Source: Algimonas porphyrae
GTDB taxonomy: Bacteria > Pseudomonadota > Alphaproteobacteria > Caulobacterales > Maricaulaceae
Length of the DNA stretch: 64,000 bases
NCBI RefSeq assembly: GCF_041429795.1
Contig: NZ_CP163424.1
Location: 2,792,001 to 2,856,000, forward strand
Direction of reading: 5' to 3'
The position numbers were made by a program, and so were the translations under genes. Under the pieces are notes generated by a model. That model worked only from the letters and a program-made list of their open reading frames with translations, had not been told where the DNA came from and did not search any database. Each line of letters opens with the position of its first letter. The stretch's first letter is position 1. Positions 1-9,693 of the stretch are shown here, in pieces.

Positions 1-896
1 AGATCGGGCAGGATAGTTTTGATCCGGTCATCGAAGAGCGACATCAGCCGCAAGGCGAAGTTCGGCGCTTCCCCGCGCGGGAGCTTGGCTTTCGGATACT
101 CAGCCCGAAGCGTGTCTGCGATCTGTCCGAAAGTCAGCGTTTCACCCGCCGCCATCAGCCGGCGACCCGCCGCATCCGGTGCCGTCATGGCGCCGACATG
201 GATCGACGCGCAGTCGCGTACGTCCACGACCGGATAGGCCACCTTCGGCACAGCCGGGAATTCGCCGTTCATCATGTCCCGCACCACCTGCAAAGACGCC
301 CCGCCATTATCGAATGGATCAGGCCCGAAGACGAGCCCCGGATTGACCGTCGTCAGCCGATCCTTAAATCCCTGGGCCTCTGCATAGGCCCATGCGGATA
401 GTTCTGCGCGCGTCTTGGAGACACCGTAAGCCGGGATCGGTGCCCAGTCCGGGTCTGACCAGTCATGCTCGTCATAGGTCTTTTCCTTGCCGCGCCCGGG
501 CTGCATCATCATGGCGACCATGGACGAGGTCAGGACGATCCGTTCCGCGCCGGCAGAAAAGCCGTTTTCCAGCACACGTTGCGCCCCGGCGCGCGCTTCC
601 GGGACAAGCGCTTCCCGGTCGCTGGGCGATTCCAGCGGGAATGGCGAGGCAATATGCTGAATATAGCGACAGTCCTTGACGGCATCCCGCCAGCCTTCAT
701 CGGCTCCCAATTCCGCCTCGACCAGTTCGACCTGCGAAATGTCCACACCCGTGACGGCCATCGCGTCAAGTACTCGACGGCCCTTGGCCTTGTTGCGGAC
801 AGTCCCGCGAACGCGGAAGCCCTTTTCGATCAGCTTCGCCGTGACGTGGCTGGCAATATATCCGGTAAGACCGGTGACAAGAACAAGATCCGACAT
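1..896 (-). CDS. NAD-dependent epimerase/reductase (extended SDR), 3' end cut by window edge
   Basis: Reading from the ATG at 896, the protein begins MSDLVLVTGLTGYIASHV, a Rossmann NAD(P)-binding start with the TGxxGxxA-type glycine motif of extended short-chain dehydrogenases. Further on it shows a SSMVAMM segment and an AYGVSKTRAE segment carrying the YxxxK catalytic pair. The order matches the dihydroflavonol-4-reductase/aldehyde-reductase branch of the epimerase family, which reduces carbonyl or sugar substrates with NAD(P)H in the cytoplasm. About 298 residues are visible and the frame is still open at base 1, so the C-terminus is missing. It is transcribed away from the phytochrome gene. 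The substrate cannot be told from sequence, and the branch assignment is less certain than the family. Confidence 0.85.
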   Translation of the reverse strand, partial: MSDLVLVTGLTGYIASHVTAKLIEKGFRVRGTVRNKAKGRRVLDAMAVTGVDISQVELVEAELGADEGWRDAVKDCRYIQHIASPFPLESPSDREALVPEARAGAQRVLENGFSAGAERIVLTSSMVAMMMQPGRGKEKTYDEHDWSDPDWAPIPAYGVSKTRAELSAWAYAEAQGFKDRLTTVNPGLVFGPDPFDNGGASLQVVRDMMNGEFPAVPKVAYPVVDVRDCASIHVGAMTAPDAAGRRLMAAGETLTFGQIADTLRAEYPKAKLPRGEAPNFALRLMSLFDDRIKTILPD

Positions 897-1160
897 GCTC
901 CACCTGTAGCGTGTTCCGGCCCGCACGTCATGCAAAGAGACGCAAAAAGAACGATGGCGCATCGCTATTGGCAGGAATTGCGCTGCAATTCCCGCTGCGA
1001 CATGTTAACGGTGGATAATCTCAACATGCTTGATCTTGTGAAGGCATACCCGCATGCAGAGCGTCGGTACGTGCACCTGGGAACGCAGTGCGGCGATCAC
1101 TGCATGGCCGGATCTCCGAAAGGATGATCACTGAACGACGTTACGGAAGCAGCGAACGAT

Positions 1161-3710
1161 ATGACTGAACAGTCGCCCTCTCACGCCGATGTCGATCTGA
1201 CGAATTGCGACCGTGAGCCCATTCACATTCCTGGCCGTATCCAGTCGTTCGGGGCGCTGCTGGCGTTTACGCCGGACTGGCTGGTGGCGCGGGCCTCTGA
1301 GAATGCAACACCATTCCTGGGATTGCCATATGACGATCTGATCGGGCGCGATATTGGCGACCTGTTCTCACCCGAAATCGTCCATCACATCCGTGGCAGC
1401 CTTCAGATGCTCAGCCATGGGGATTCCGTCGAACGCATTTTCGGTATCGACCTGCGGCAGGATGGGACGCTCTTCGATCTGGCGGTTCACCTGTCAGGGC
1501 GGACAATCGTCATGGAAGCCGAGCAACATTCCGGACAGAGCCGACAGGATTATATCGGATATATCCGGCCCATGATCGACCGCATCAGAAAGGCGGATAC
1601 GATCGAGAATGTCTGCGCGATCAGTGCGCGCCAGATCAAGATGCTGACCGGCTTCGGCCGGGTCATGGTCTACCGTTTCCTGGAGGACGGTTCCGGTCAG
1701 GTCATTGCCGAGAACAAGTCCCAGCATATGGAATCCTTCCTGGGGCTGCGCTATCCTGCGTCCGACATTCCGCGACAGGCGCGCGCCCTCTATTCCCGCA
1801 ATCTGTTACGCATCATCGCCGACATTTCGGACCCGGGTTGCGCCGTTCTGCCCGCGACAGATGCCAGTGGCGAGCCGCTGGACCTGTCCCTGTCCACCCT
1901 GCGCGCCGTCTCCCCCATCCATATCGAATATCTCCGCAATATGGGGGTCGGGGCGTCCCTGTCGATCTCGATCATGGTGCAGGGCAAGCTCTGGGGACTG
2001 ATCGCCTGCCATCACAATACGCCCCGCAGTCTCAGTCTGGAATTGCGCAGTGCCGCCGAGCTTTTCGCGCAACTCTTCGGGTATATCCTCACCGAAACCG
2101 AAGCCGAGACCGCCCGCCTGCACGACGTTCAGGCCCGCATGCTGCATGACCGGATCATGGCGGAACTGGCTGACGGGCAGTCGATCGCCGACAATTTCAG
2201 CCTGTTCGCTCGCACCATCAAGGACGCGATTCCCTATACGGGCATCGTTAGTTGGACGCATGGCCATTTCCAGAGCGAGGGCCTGACGCCGACGAAAGAG
2301 CAATTCAAGGCGCTCGCCCACTTTCTCAATACGACCGCGGTCTCGGACGTGTTCGCCACCCAGCATCTGTCCAGACTGTTCGCTCCGGCCAGTGACTATA
2401 TCGACGTCGCGGCGGGTGTGCTGGCCCTGCCCGTATCACGCAGTCCGCGCGACTATATCGTGCTGTTCCGCGAACCCGTGACCAAGGACGTTAAGTGGGG
2501 CGGAAACCCCGAAAAACCCGTCACCATGGGCCCGAATGGCGATCGTCTGACACCGCGCGAGAGTTTCGCAGCCTGGAAACAGACGGTTCACGACGAATCC
2601 CGACCCTGGTCCGAACGGGAACGACGGGCGGCGGACTCGCTGCGCGTGACCCTGCTGGAAGTCGTTCTGCGCCTGACCGACGCCGCCAATCAGGAACGCA
2701 CACGATCACAGCAGCAGCAGGAATTGCTGATCGCCGAGCTGAACCATCGGGTCCGCAATATCCTCAATCTCATACGCGGTTTGATCAATCAGTCCTCGGA
2801 TAGTGCCAGCGTCTCGGAATTCACTGCTGTCGTCGGCGGGCGCATTCATGCGCTGGCCAGAGCGCATGATCAGATCACGAATGACAACTGGCAGCCTTCA
2901 TCCGCGCGTGACCTGATTGAGACGGAAGTGCGGGCCTATCTCGGCACGGCGCAGGAGCGGGTTTCAACACACGGTATCGACGCCATGCTGACGCCGGAAG
3001 CCTTCACCACCCTGTCGCTGGTCATCCACGAAATGATGACTAATGCGGTAAAGTATGGCGCGCTCAGCAATGAGACCGGCCATGTTGCGATCCAGATGAC
3101 TGAAAGCGAAGATGGAGCCCTGATCATCGACTGGGCGGAAACCGGGGGGCCTCCCGTCAAGGCCCCGACCCGCAAGGGGTTCGGCACGACCATTACGGAA
3201 CGCTCCATTGCCTATGATCTGAAAGGCGCCTCCACCATCGACTATGCGGTAACCGGATTACGCGCCCGGTTCGACATTCCGGCTCATGTCATCTCCCGTT
3301 TTCGCGACGCCGAAGCCGCCGCTCTGCCGGAGGCCGAGGACCGTGCCACCGGGACCTTGGAGTTCTCCGGTCATGTGTTGATCGTCGAAGACAATATGAT
3401 CATCGCGCTGGATGCGCAGGACATGTTCGAGCGGCTCGGAGCCGACACGATCGACGTCGCGCCGACAAGCGCCGAAGCCTTGCAGATGATCGCCGCACAG
3501 ACGCCCGATTTTGCCCTGCTCGATGTCAATCTTGGCCTCGAGACCAGCGAACGCGTCGCAACCAGATTGCTGGAACTGGGCGTCCCGTTTGCCTTTGCGA
3601 CAGGCTATGGCGAACGCACCTCACTGTCGGACAGATTTCCGGACGCTGCCTTTCTGCGCAAACCCTATGAGATGGACACGCTGGTCCGGCTGCTCCGCGC
3701 AACGGGCTGA
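1161..3710 (+). CDS. bphP: Bacteriophytochrome with HWE-type histidine kinase and C-terminal receiver domain
   Basis: The 849-residue protein is a red/far-red photoreceptor and sensor kinase. Cys16, just before the PIHIPGRIQSFG segment of the PAS domain, is the expected biliverdin attachment site. The GAF domain (about 145-300) has the PASDIP motif near 199-204, a conserved His near 254 and ACHH near 282. A PHY domain follows, with a PRESF-type tongue motif. The kinase region has ELNHRVRN near 526, with the phospho-accepting His, and a WAE motif, which place it in the HWE/HisKA_2 class. The last 120 residues form a receiver domain with the acceptor Asp in LLDVNL near 788. The gene ends exactly where the convergent heme oxygenase ends. 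A C-terminal receiver on an HWE phytochrome suggests an intramolecular phosphorelay. The output target is not visible here. Confidence 0.95.
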   Translation: MTEQSPSHADVDLTNCDREPIHIPGRIQSFGALLAFTPDWLVARASENATPFLGLPYDDLIGRDIGDLFSPEIVHHIRGSLQMLSHGDSVERIFGIDLRQDGTLFDLAVHLSGRTIVMEAEQHSGQSRQDYIGYIRPMIDRIRKADTIENVCAISARQIKMLTGFGRVMVYRFLEDGSGQVIAENKSQHMESFLGLRYPASDIPRQARALYSRNLLRIIADISDPGCAVLPATDASGEPLDLSLSTLRAVSPIHIEYLRNMGVGASLSISIMVQGKLWGLIACHHNTPRSLSLELRSAAELFAQLFGYILTETEAETARLHDVQARMLHDRIMAELADGQSIADNFSLFARTIKDAIPYTGIVSWTHGHFQSEGLTPTKEQFKALAHFLNTTAVSDVFATQHLSRLFAPASDYIDVAAGVLALPVSRSPRDYIVLFREPVTKDVKWGGNPEKPVTMGPNGDRLTPRESFAAWKQTVHDESRPWSERERRAADSLRVTLLEVVLRLTDAANQERTRSQQQQELLIAELNHRVRNILNLIRGLINQSSDSASVSEFTAVVGGRIHALARAHDQITNDNWQPSSARDLIETEVRAYLGTAQERVSTHGIDAMLTPEAFTTLSLVIHEMMTNAVKYGALSNETGHVAIQMTESEDGALIIDWAETGGPPVKAPTRKGFGTTITERSIAYDLKGASTIDYAVTGLRARFDIPAHVISRFRDAEAAALPEAEDRATGTLEFSGHVLIVEDNMIIALDAQDMFERLGADTIDVAPTSAEALQMIAAQTPDFALLDVNLGLETSERVATRLLELGVPFAFATGYGERTSLSDRFPDAAFLRKPYEMDTLVRLLRATG

Positions 3711-4256
3711 TCAGGCCGCGTCTGCATCGATCACAGAGCGAAAGGCCGCCTCGAACAGGCTGAATGTGTGCGTCGCGGAGAGAATGATCCGGTCCGCATC
3801 CGCGCCCGTGTCGGGCAGGTTGCGACTCGCCTGCACGAAATCACGCCACAAGGGTGCGAGCGTCTGATCCGTCAGCATGGTTGTCGCTGCGCGAAGCGAA
3901 AGATCGTCACTCCTACCCACCTGCTTCGCAATCTGCACCGCACCCAGATGCGATCCGAGAATGACATAGGATAGCCCGATCATCTCAATGTCTGGGTCAA
4001 TGGGTAAGTCCTCTGTCGCATCGGCTGTGGCGTCGATATCGAAATGCGCCAGATCCTGATCCACTTGGCTGATCCGACGCGCCAGAAGATCCGTCAATCC
4101 GATCCGCGCTGCATGCAGGGCGGCATAGGCTCTGCGATGCGCCAGCAGAAACCGGATATAGTCGCGGCGCATCGTCAGATCGAGCCCGTCGGCAATATGG
4201 TCGAGCTGCTCATGCGCGGCGCGCGTTTCCGTCCGTAATCGCATGCGAAGTGACAT
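3711..4256 (-). CDS. bphO: Biliverdin-producing heme oxygenase
   Basis: The 181-residue protein starts MSLRMRLRTETRAAHEQLD. The TRAAHEQLD segment carries the proximal heme-ligand His of bacterial heme oxygenases, and YVILGSHLGA matches the distal-helix glycine motif of the family. These enzymes open heme to biliverdin, iron and CO using an electron donor. The gene is convergent with the bacteriophytochrome: its stop codon begins one base after the phytochrome stop. Biliverdin is the chromophore of that photoreceptor, so a chromophore-supply role is the natural reading. Length is slightly short but normal for bphO-type proteins. A purely iron-acquisition role is less likely, because no heme transport genes are nearby. 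Confidence 0.88.
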   Translation of the reverse strand: MSLRMRLRTETRAAHEQLDHIADGLDLTMRRDYIRFLLAHRRAYAALHAARIGLTDLLARRISQVDQDLAHFDIDATADATEDLPIDPDIEMIGLSYVILGSHLGAVQIAKQVGRSDDLSLRAATTMLTDQTLAPLWRDFVQASRNLPDTGADADRIILSATHTFSLFEAAFRSVIDADAA

Positions 4257-4398
4257 GGCGCGTCTCTACGGGACGCGCGCGATCACGGCCATAGCGTGCG
4301 TTATGCAATGAGACGCGAAAACAGCGATTTCTGGTCTGTATCGTGCCAATGTCATATCGGTCGCACAGGCGTCCACAAAAGGGGACGCACTCAGCGGC

Positions 4399-4683
4399 TC
4401 ACCGCCAGCGTCCATATTCCCACGGTGTGAACCAGCGTCCCGTCATCGCCTCCGGGACAGGATCGTGGCCGCATGTGCCCCAGGGCTGACAACGCAGCAG
4501 GCGGGCCAGCCCCATCCAGCCCCCGGCCCAGACGCCGTGGCGGCGCATCGCCCCGGCCATGAAGTCGGAGCATTCCGGATAATGCCGACAGCGCACGCCG
4601 ACCGCCTTCAGCACAGGCGACAGAGTCAACTTATAGAGCCGCAGCAAAGCCAGGCAGAGCAAGAGTGGAAGACGCCGGATCAT
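4399..4683 (-). CDS. yidD: Membrane protein insertion efficiency factor YidD
   Basis: The 94-residue protein has the full YidD pattern: an N-terminal hydrophobic stretch with LLRLYKLTLSP, then CRHYPECSDFM with paired Cys, then LLRCQPWGTCGHDPVPE. YidD is a small membrane-associated protein that assists YidC in inserting inner-membrane proteins. In many genomes it lies with rpmH, rnpA and yidC, but none of these is here, so it is a stand-alone copy. The ATG at 4683 gives a start that fits the family N-terminus. Family membership is clear, and the detailed role rests on work on homologues. Confidence 0.93.
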   Translation of the reverse strand: MIRRLPLLLCLALLRLYKLTLSPVLKAVGVRCRHYPECSDFMAGAMRRHGVWAGGWMGLARLLRCQPWGTCGHDPVPEAMTGRWFTPWEYGRWR

Positions 4684-4774
4684 GGGGCGAGGCTAACGGC
4701 TGATCGGGGGACGGCAAGGCTGAAAAGACGCCTCGATTTCCGGATTTCGTAAAACTGTGCTATGGAGCGCAATT

Positions 4775-5326
4775 ATGAAACATATCCTTCTGGCTGCCTC
4801 CATCCTCCTGCTCGCCGTCCCAGCCTCGGCGCAAGTCATCGTTGTCGGACCCGGAAAGGCGCAGACCTGTTTCCAGTTCGCCAAGACCGGCAATACCGGC
4901 ACGAAGAATGCGCTCAAGTCCTGCGACGAAGCGCTCGACGACAAGCTGATGAAGCGCGACGTGGCCGCGACCCATGTCAATCGCGGCGTGCTGCTGATGC
5001 GCAAGGGCGAAACGGATCGCGCGGTCGCCGATTACAAGGTCGCGATCGACATGTATCCGGATCTGGCCGAAGCCCATATCAATCACGGTGTCGCCCTGTT
5101 CCATGATGGCCGCTTTGACGCCGCCGTCAAAGCCTACAGCACGGCGCTGTCCCTCGACACCGACAAGCAGGCAGCCGCCCTGTTCAACCGCGCGCTGGCC
5201 TATGAGCGCATGGAAGATTACCGCGCCGCCTATTTCGACCTGAAGTCCGCGCTGGAAATCAAGCCCGACTGGGATCTGGCCGAAGAAGCGCTGACCCGCT
5301 TCACCGTGACCCGAAAGACGTCCTAG
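4775..5326 (+). CDS. Periplasmic tetratricopeptide-repeat protein
   Basis: The ATG at 4775 gives MKHILLAASILLLAVPASAQ, a clear Sec signal peptide with cleavage expected after ASA. A GTG six codons upstream is possible but would spoil the signal peptide. The mature part has three consecutive TPR units, recognisable by VNRGVLLMRKGETDRAV, INHGVALFHDGRFDAAV and FNRALAYERMEDYRAA. Length is 183 residues. TPR domains bind other proteins, so this is probably a periplasmic scaffold or adaptor. No enzymatic domain is seen and no partner is obvious from the neighbours. Confidence 0.88.
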   Translation: MKHILLAASILLLAVPASAQVIVVGPGKAQTCFQFAKTGNTGTKNALKSCDEALDDKLMKRDVAATHVNRGVLLMRKGETDRAVADYKVAIDMYPDLAEAHINHGVALFHDGRFDAAVKAYSTALSLDTDKQAAALFNRALAYERMEDYRAAYFDLKSALEIKPDWDLAEEALTRFTVTRKTS

Positions 5327-5431
5327 ACGGCCCTGTGCGGGCGGGCCCGTCCGCGCGCCCTCACACCGCTCATCCCCGCTTCCGCGCGCTTGCGTGCTTG
5401 CCTATTGCGTCTGCGCGCTTAAGTATGCGCC

Positions 5432-5947
5432 ATGATCAAGATTGAGCCTTCCTACGATTATGACGACCTGATCGTCTCCGGCGAGCAGTCGCTATTCGGT
5501 CCCGGCAACGCCAAATTGCCGCTGCCGCCCATGCTGATGATGGACCGGATCGAGAAGATCGCCGATACGGGCGGCGCCTATGACAAGGGCGAGATCATCG
5601 CCCATCTGGATATCGATCCATCGCTCTGGTTCTTCGCCTGCCATTTTCAGGGCGATCCGGTGATGCCCGGCTGCCTCGGCCTCGATGCCATGTGGCAGAT
5701 GGTCGGCTTCTGGCTCGGCTGGACGGGCGGACAGGGCCGCGGCCGTGCGCTCGGCGTCGGCGAGGTGAAGTTCACCGGACAGGTCACGCCCGACATCAAG
5801 AAGGTCCGCTACGAAATTGACATCAAGCGCGCCATCCGCAGAAAGCTGGTCCTCGGCATCGCCGATGGCCGCATGTATGCGGATGACGAACTGATCTACC
5901 AAGCCAAGGATTTGCGGGTGGGCCTGTTCATCGCGGAGGACGTCTGA
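5432..5947 (+). CDS. fabA: 3-hydroxyacyl-ACP dehydratase/isomerase FabA
   Basis: The 171-residue protein matches FabA over its whole length. The catalytic His lies in [12 protein letters not shown] and the catalytic Asp in LGLDAMWQ, and the [11 protein letters not shown] strand is also typical. FabA dehydrates 3-hydroxydecanoyl-ACP and isomerises the product to the cis-3 form, the branch point for unsaturated fatty acids in bacteria using the FabA/FabB route. fabB follows 206 bases downstream on the same strand, and fabI lies beyond an inserted block. No strong ribosome binding site is visible before the ATG. Confidence 0.97.
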   Translation: MIKIEPSYDYDDLIVSGEQSLFGPGNAKLPLPPMLMMDRIEKIADTGGAYDKGEIIAHLDIDPSLWFFACHFQGDPVMPGCLGLDAMWQMVGFWLGWTGGQGRGRALGVGEVKFTGQVTPDIKKVRYEIDIKRAIRRKLVLGIADGRMYADDELIYQAKDLRVGLFIAEDV

Positions 5948-6028
5948 TCTGGTCGCGATCCTCTCCCTCAACAGAAGGGCAAGGCGCGCAAATGTAGCGA
6001 GCATGACGGTCTTTTGCTAGCGTTCGCA

Positions 6029-6053
6029 GGATCTCCGAACGCCGTTCGGATCC
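6029..6053. other. Hairpin in the fabA-fabB gap
   Basis: CCGAACG and CGTTCGG form a near-perfect stem, extended by GGATC on one side and GGATCC on the other. It sits in the 206-base gap between fabA and fabB and is followed by TTTCC, a weak T-run. It may be an attenuator or a processing site that sets different fabA and fabB levels. No direct proof. Confidence 0.4.
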
Positions 6054-6153
6054 TTTCCGCGCGATCCGACAGACAGACGCCCCGCACGGGTTCGCCCTTT
6101 CCCCTCCGATCCCATCGCGCTAACACCTACCTTCACACAATAAGGTCGATCCT

Positions 6154-7389
6154 ATGTCAAATCGAAGAGTCGTCGTCACCGGCCTGGGTATCATCAGCTG
6201 TATCGGCAATGACGCCGACACAGTCGCGCAGAGCCTGAAGTCAGGCGCCTGCGGGATCCGGCACGATGCGAACATGGCCGAATATGGCTTTCGCAGCCAG
6301 GTCTCCGGACGTCCCGCCGACACATCCGAACAGGCCAAGGACATCATCGGCAAGCGGAGCTTGCGCTTCATGGGCGACGCGGCGATCTGGTCCGGCCTGG
6401 CCATGGATCAGGCGATCCGAGATGCGGGTCTGAGCGAGGATCACATCTCCAACCCGCGCACCGGCATCATTGCCGGATCCGGCGGTCCGTCCAGCCTGGA
6501 AATCGTGCGCGGCGCGGATATTACCCGCAAGAATATGAGCCCGAAGCGCGTCGGCCCCTTCGCCGTGCCCAAGGCCATGAGCAGCACGGTCTCCGCCACC
6601 CTCGCCACTCATTTCAAGATCAAGGGCGTGAACTTTTCCATCACCAGCGCCTGCACCACCTCGCTGCACTGTATCGGCGCGGCGGCGGAGCAGATCCAGT
6701 GGGGCAAGCAGGACATCATGTTCGCCGGCGGCGGCGAGGAACTGGAATGGTCCATGTCCAACCTGTTCGACGCGATGGGCGCGATGAGCAGCAAATATAA
6801 CGACGCGCCGGAAACCGCCTCCCGGCCCTTTGACGTCAACCGCGACGGCTTCGTCATTGCGGGCGGCGCCGGCATGCTCGTGCTGGAAGCGTATGAGCAC
6901 GCGGTCGCGCGCGGCGCGGACATCTATGCCGAAATCATCGGCTACGCCGCGACGTCGGACGGCCACGATATGGTCGCCCCGTCCGGCGAAGGCGCGGAAC
7001 GCGCCATGCGCCTGGCGCTGGAAGACGCCGGGCTGGAGACGGTCGACTATGTCAACCCGCACATGACCAGCACCCCGGTCGGCGATGTGGCCGAGAGCGC
7101 CGCGATCCACCGCGTCTTTGGTGAAGGCGACAACGCGCCTTACGTCTCCGCCACCAAAGCCCTCACCGGCCACTCACTCGGCGGCGCAGGCGTCCAAGAA
7201 GCCGTCTATACGCTCCTGATGATGAAACATGGGTTCGTCGCGCCGAGCATCAACATCGAGACCCTCGACCCCGAAGTCGCCCCCATCAAGATCGCCCGTG
7301 AGCGGGTGGACACGGAGGTCAAGACGGCGATGAGTAATTCGTTCGGGTTTGGCGGGACGAATGGGAGTGTGGTGTTTGGGGCGGTTTAG
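6154..7389 (+). CDS. fabB: 3-oxoacyl-ACP synthase I FabB
   Basis: The 411-residue protein starts [20 protein letters not shown]. It has the catalytic Cys in [10 protein letters not shown] and the two His of the condensing-enzyme triad, one in [10 protein letters not shown] and one in [11 protein letters not shown]. The glycine-rich [12 protein letters not shown] end is also typical. Fatty acid synthases of this class extend acyl-ACP, and the pairing with fabA indicates the isoform needed for unsaturated chains. Its stop overlaps by 4 bases the stop of the convergent AT-rich OLD nuclease, so the foreign block begins exactly at the fabB 3' end without damaging it. Confidence 0.97.
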   Translation: MSNRRVVVTGLGIISCIGNDADTVAQSLKSGACGIRHDANMAEYGFRSQVSGRPADTSEQAKDIIGKRSLRFMGDAAIWSGLAMDQAIRDAGLSEDHISNPRTGIIAGSGGPSSLEIVRGADITRKNMSPKRVGPFAVPKAMSSTVSATLATHFKIKGVNFSITSACTTSLHCIGAAAEQIQWGKQDIMFAGGGEELEWSMSNLFDAMGAMSSKYNDAPETASRPFDVNRDGFVIAGGAGMLVLEAYEHAVARGADIYAEIIGYAATSDGHDMVAPSGEGAERAMRLALEDAGLETVDYVNPHMTSTPVGDVAESAAIHRVFGEGDNAPYVSATKALTGHSLGGAGVQEAVYTLLMMKHGFVAPSINIETLDPEVAPIKIARERVDTEVKTAMSNSFGFGGTNGSVVFGAV

Positions 7390-9269
7390 AAATAATCATT
7401 TAATTCCCTAAGCACCGCAACTAACTCTTCGCATCCACTTTCGATCAATGTCTGAGTGTCGTGAAAAGATACAGCTAGTCCGTTGATATTCTTTTTGGCT
7501 TTATCGGATTTACTTTTCTTTTTCTTTTCACATAACTCATCCCAAGGCGTTGTGGTTTCCCCAGTTTCCAATGCCAGATCATGACAAGCCCTTGCGACGA
7601 TCAATGGTACGTCGTCAAAATCATTAAATTCTTGAGGTAGTGTGATGGGTAAATTGAGTTCTTCATAGGCCAGCCTGATGGCATTCGGATGTACGTAGTT
7701 TTCAAGCTCCCTTTTGTTTGTGCAATATGCAACGCACCCTTCAAGCGCATTCACTTCATCCATTGATGCCTGATACTTAGGTGCGTTAGGTTCTTCGTAG
7801 TCTCTATCGTAGAAGTGAAACTCAGGACGATTTAGGTCCCTCAAGCGACCTACAGACTGTGCTAGCGTCGATCCGCCAAGCGGATAAAAGATCAGTTCGC
7901 CGTTTTCACGGAGAGTCTGCAAGTCAGGAATATCTTCATATCCTAGTCCGATCAGCACTCTGGAATATGTAGTCCAAAACCGTTCATCATTTACGCCCTC
8001 GACGCAAAAGAATAATTTTACATTATGGTCAGGCAACACGCCTAATGCAGTGCTTATTTGCTGTAGATGAATATCATCATTACAGTCGTTAATTACTTCG
8101 CGAACACCTTGTTCATTACATAGATACCTGAGACTTGAGATCGGAACAGCTCTGCAGAGCATCGGGCTATGAGTAGACATCAAGACTTGAGAAGATGTTT
8201 CCTCTGCGAGTTCTCTAAGCGCAGATACAACGAGCCGTTGATGATTAGGGTGCTGACCTGTCTCTGGCTCCTCAACGAGGTAGATAACGTTACCTAGCCC
8301 TCCTTTCATTCTTTCATAGTTCTGTTGAGCGCGAAAGAATGAGAAAAGAATGAGTCTGCGGACGCCGCTCCCGCGCTTGTTGAATGGAATTTCGTGTTCG
8401 CCCGTAATGGTTGACTTGAAAACCTTATCCCACGTTCCGGGGGTGATTTCGGGTTTCAATGACTGAGCTAATCTAGGGTTTATATTTTTGATCTCTTCAA
8501 CGGTAGCGTTCGCGACATCCTCCGCTTCAGTCCGAACGGACTGAGTGATCTCAGAAAGTTTTACTTCTTCTCTCACTAAGGCGCGCTTTACAGCCTTCTG
8601 AAGTGGGTCTTGAGCCTCACTGTCTTGGTCAGTGGAAGGCCTGTCCGCTTGAAAATACGCAACCGTAGGCAACATACTTTTAAGTAGTTCCCAAATCCGT
8701 TTTCCTCCTTCTTTGTTCAAGAGGACTGGCTTCTCACTATAGGTTGCACCCTTGTACGCATTGCGTATCGCTGTCCTTATTTCAGCGTTAATAGTAGAGT
8801 TGAAAAGGCCCTCATCGATACCGAGCGACTTCGCTCTAATTTTTAATTTTGAATTTGGGAGAGAAAGTAAGTCTATCGTTTCAGGGACGTCTAGACAGTA
8901 GGCGTTTGCTTCAACTCTTTCCAATTTTGGAAGCTTATTGGCACATTCCCAAATCTGAACTATCTCAAGTCTTCCGTTGGCATTGAGAAGCTCTTCAGAT
9001 GATAACGTAGTATGATTTGTTGCGTCCACGATCAGTTTTTCAGGAAGTTCTTTGAACTCGCAGCCGATCTTTACCTTGGAAGACCCGCTTCCCTTCGTCG
9101 GGTCGTTTTGGTCAGGCTTTGTGTCCGCTAAAAAAATACGAATAGCTTCGAATAAAGCTGACTTTCCGGCATCATTTTTCCCAACCACAACGGTCAAGTC
9201 ATTTAAGATCAGTTCAGATCTAGGAGAGTGGCACCGGAAGTTTTCGACCCAAACAGATACTAGCTTCAT
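7386..9269 (-). CDS. OLD-family ATP-dependent nuclease (AAA ATPase plus TOPRIM)
   Basis: The 627-residue protein starts [14 protein letters not shown]. It has an ABC/SMC-type Walker A motif, [15 protein letters not shown], near residue 30. A Walker B-like [14 protein letters not shown] and an LMSTHSP switch segment lie near 330-370. The C-terminal half has the TOPRIM acid residues, in [11 protein letters not shown] and FYDRDYEEP. This is the architecture of overcoming-lysogenization-defect nucleases, many of which act in phage defence alone or with a helicase or reverse transcriptase. No UvrD-like partner adjoins it, so a Gabija pair is not supported. Codon use and composition are much richer in A and T than the flanking fab genes, which points to horizontal gain. 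The target is unknown. Confidence 0.93.
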   Translation of the reverse strand: MKLVSVWVENFRCHSPRSELILNDLTVVVGKNDAGKSALFEAIRIFLADTKPDQNDPTKGSGSSKVKIGCEFKELPEKLIVDATNHTTLSSEELLNANGRLEIVQIWECANKLPKLERVEANAYCLDVPETIDLLSLPNSKLKIRAKSLGIDEGLFNSTINAEIRTAIRNAYKGATYSEKPVLLNKEGGKRIWELLKSMLPTVAYFQADRPSTDQDSEAQDPLQKAVKRALVREEVKLSEITQSVRTEAEDVANATVEEIKNINPRLAQSLKPEITPGTWDKVFKSTITGEHEIPFNKRGSGVRRLILFSFFRAQQNYERMKGGLGNVIYLVEEPETGQHPNHQRLVVSALRELAEETSSQVLMSTHSPMLCRAVPISSLRYLCNEQGVREVINDCNDDIHLQQISTALGVLPDHNVKLFFCVEGVNDERFWTTYSRVLIGLGYEDIPDLQTLRENGELIFYPLGGSTLAQSVGRLRDLNRPEFHFYDRDYEEPNAPKYQASMDEVNALEGCVAYCTNKRELENYVHPNAIRLAYEELNLPITLPQEFNDFDDVPLIVARACHDLALETGETTTPWDELCEKKKKSKSDKAKKNINGLAVSFHDTQTLIESGCEELVAVLRELNDYF

Positions 9270-9483
9270 ATGCTAGCCTTACACGCGGGGATCGGATGAC
9301 AAAATAGCAAATATAAGAATTACTATCTTAGGACCACCTTAGAACACTTCGCTATCAGCTATCAGTCATCGCTTGAATTGATTGTGCGGTCCGTGGGAGC
9401 GCCACCACGTCTGGCCGAAAGGGGTATGCAATGGATCACACAGTCAAGCTGTGTGATGACGGTACTATAGATCACTCCCCTAT

Positions 9484-9576
9484 CCGCTTTCGCCGACTTG
9501 ATCGGCGAACCCATCTCCCAACCCTTCCCATCTAGACGCAATAATAGGAGATGGGCAGGCCGATCAAGTCGGCCTG
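9484..9576. repeat. Palindromic dispersed repeat, copy 1
   Basis: The outer arms are CCGACTTGATCGGC and GCCGATCAAGTCGG, a perfect 14-bp inverted repeat. After a 3-base mismatch the pairing continues with CCCATCTCC and GGAGATGGG. A second copy with the same arms and the same central CCAACCC lies at 47288-47378. Size (about 92 bases), strong pairing and intergenic position resemble REP/BIME or MITE-like elements. It lies 215 bases upstream of the OLD nuclease start. Confidence 0.8.
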
Positions 9577-9657
9577 GGCGGGAATGAAGGAGTTGTTTGA
9601 GTGCTAATCCCCATCTTCGCTGATTAGTAGACTACCGCCATCCCCCGTCATCCGTGC

Positions 9658-9693
9658 CCGAACATCTTACGCTGTTCGGCAGTTTGCTATTTT
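9658..9693. terminator. Possible intrinsic terminator
   Basis: CCGAACA and TGTTCGG form a 7-bp stem with an 8-base loop. Nine bases later comes GCTATTTTT. The distance between stem and T-run is longer than usual, so terminator function is uncertain. It may simply be a structured end of the AT-rich block. Confidence 0.3.

Noticed and set aside
6241-7173. Minus-strand frame of 310 codons
   Set aside because: Antisense shadow of fabB with Arg/Gly/His-rich composition and no domain.
7386-9269. Gabija (GajAB) defence pair
   Set aside because: Only the OLD-type nuclease is present. No UvrD-like helicase gene adjoins it, and the other neighbour is fabB.
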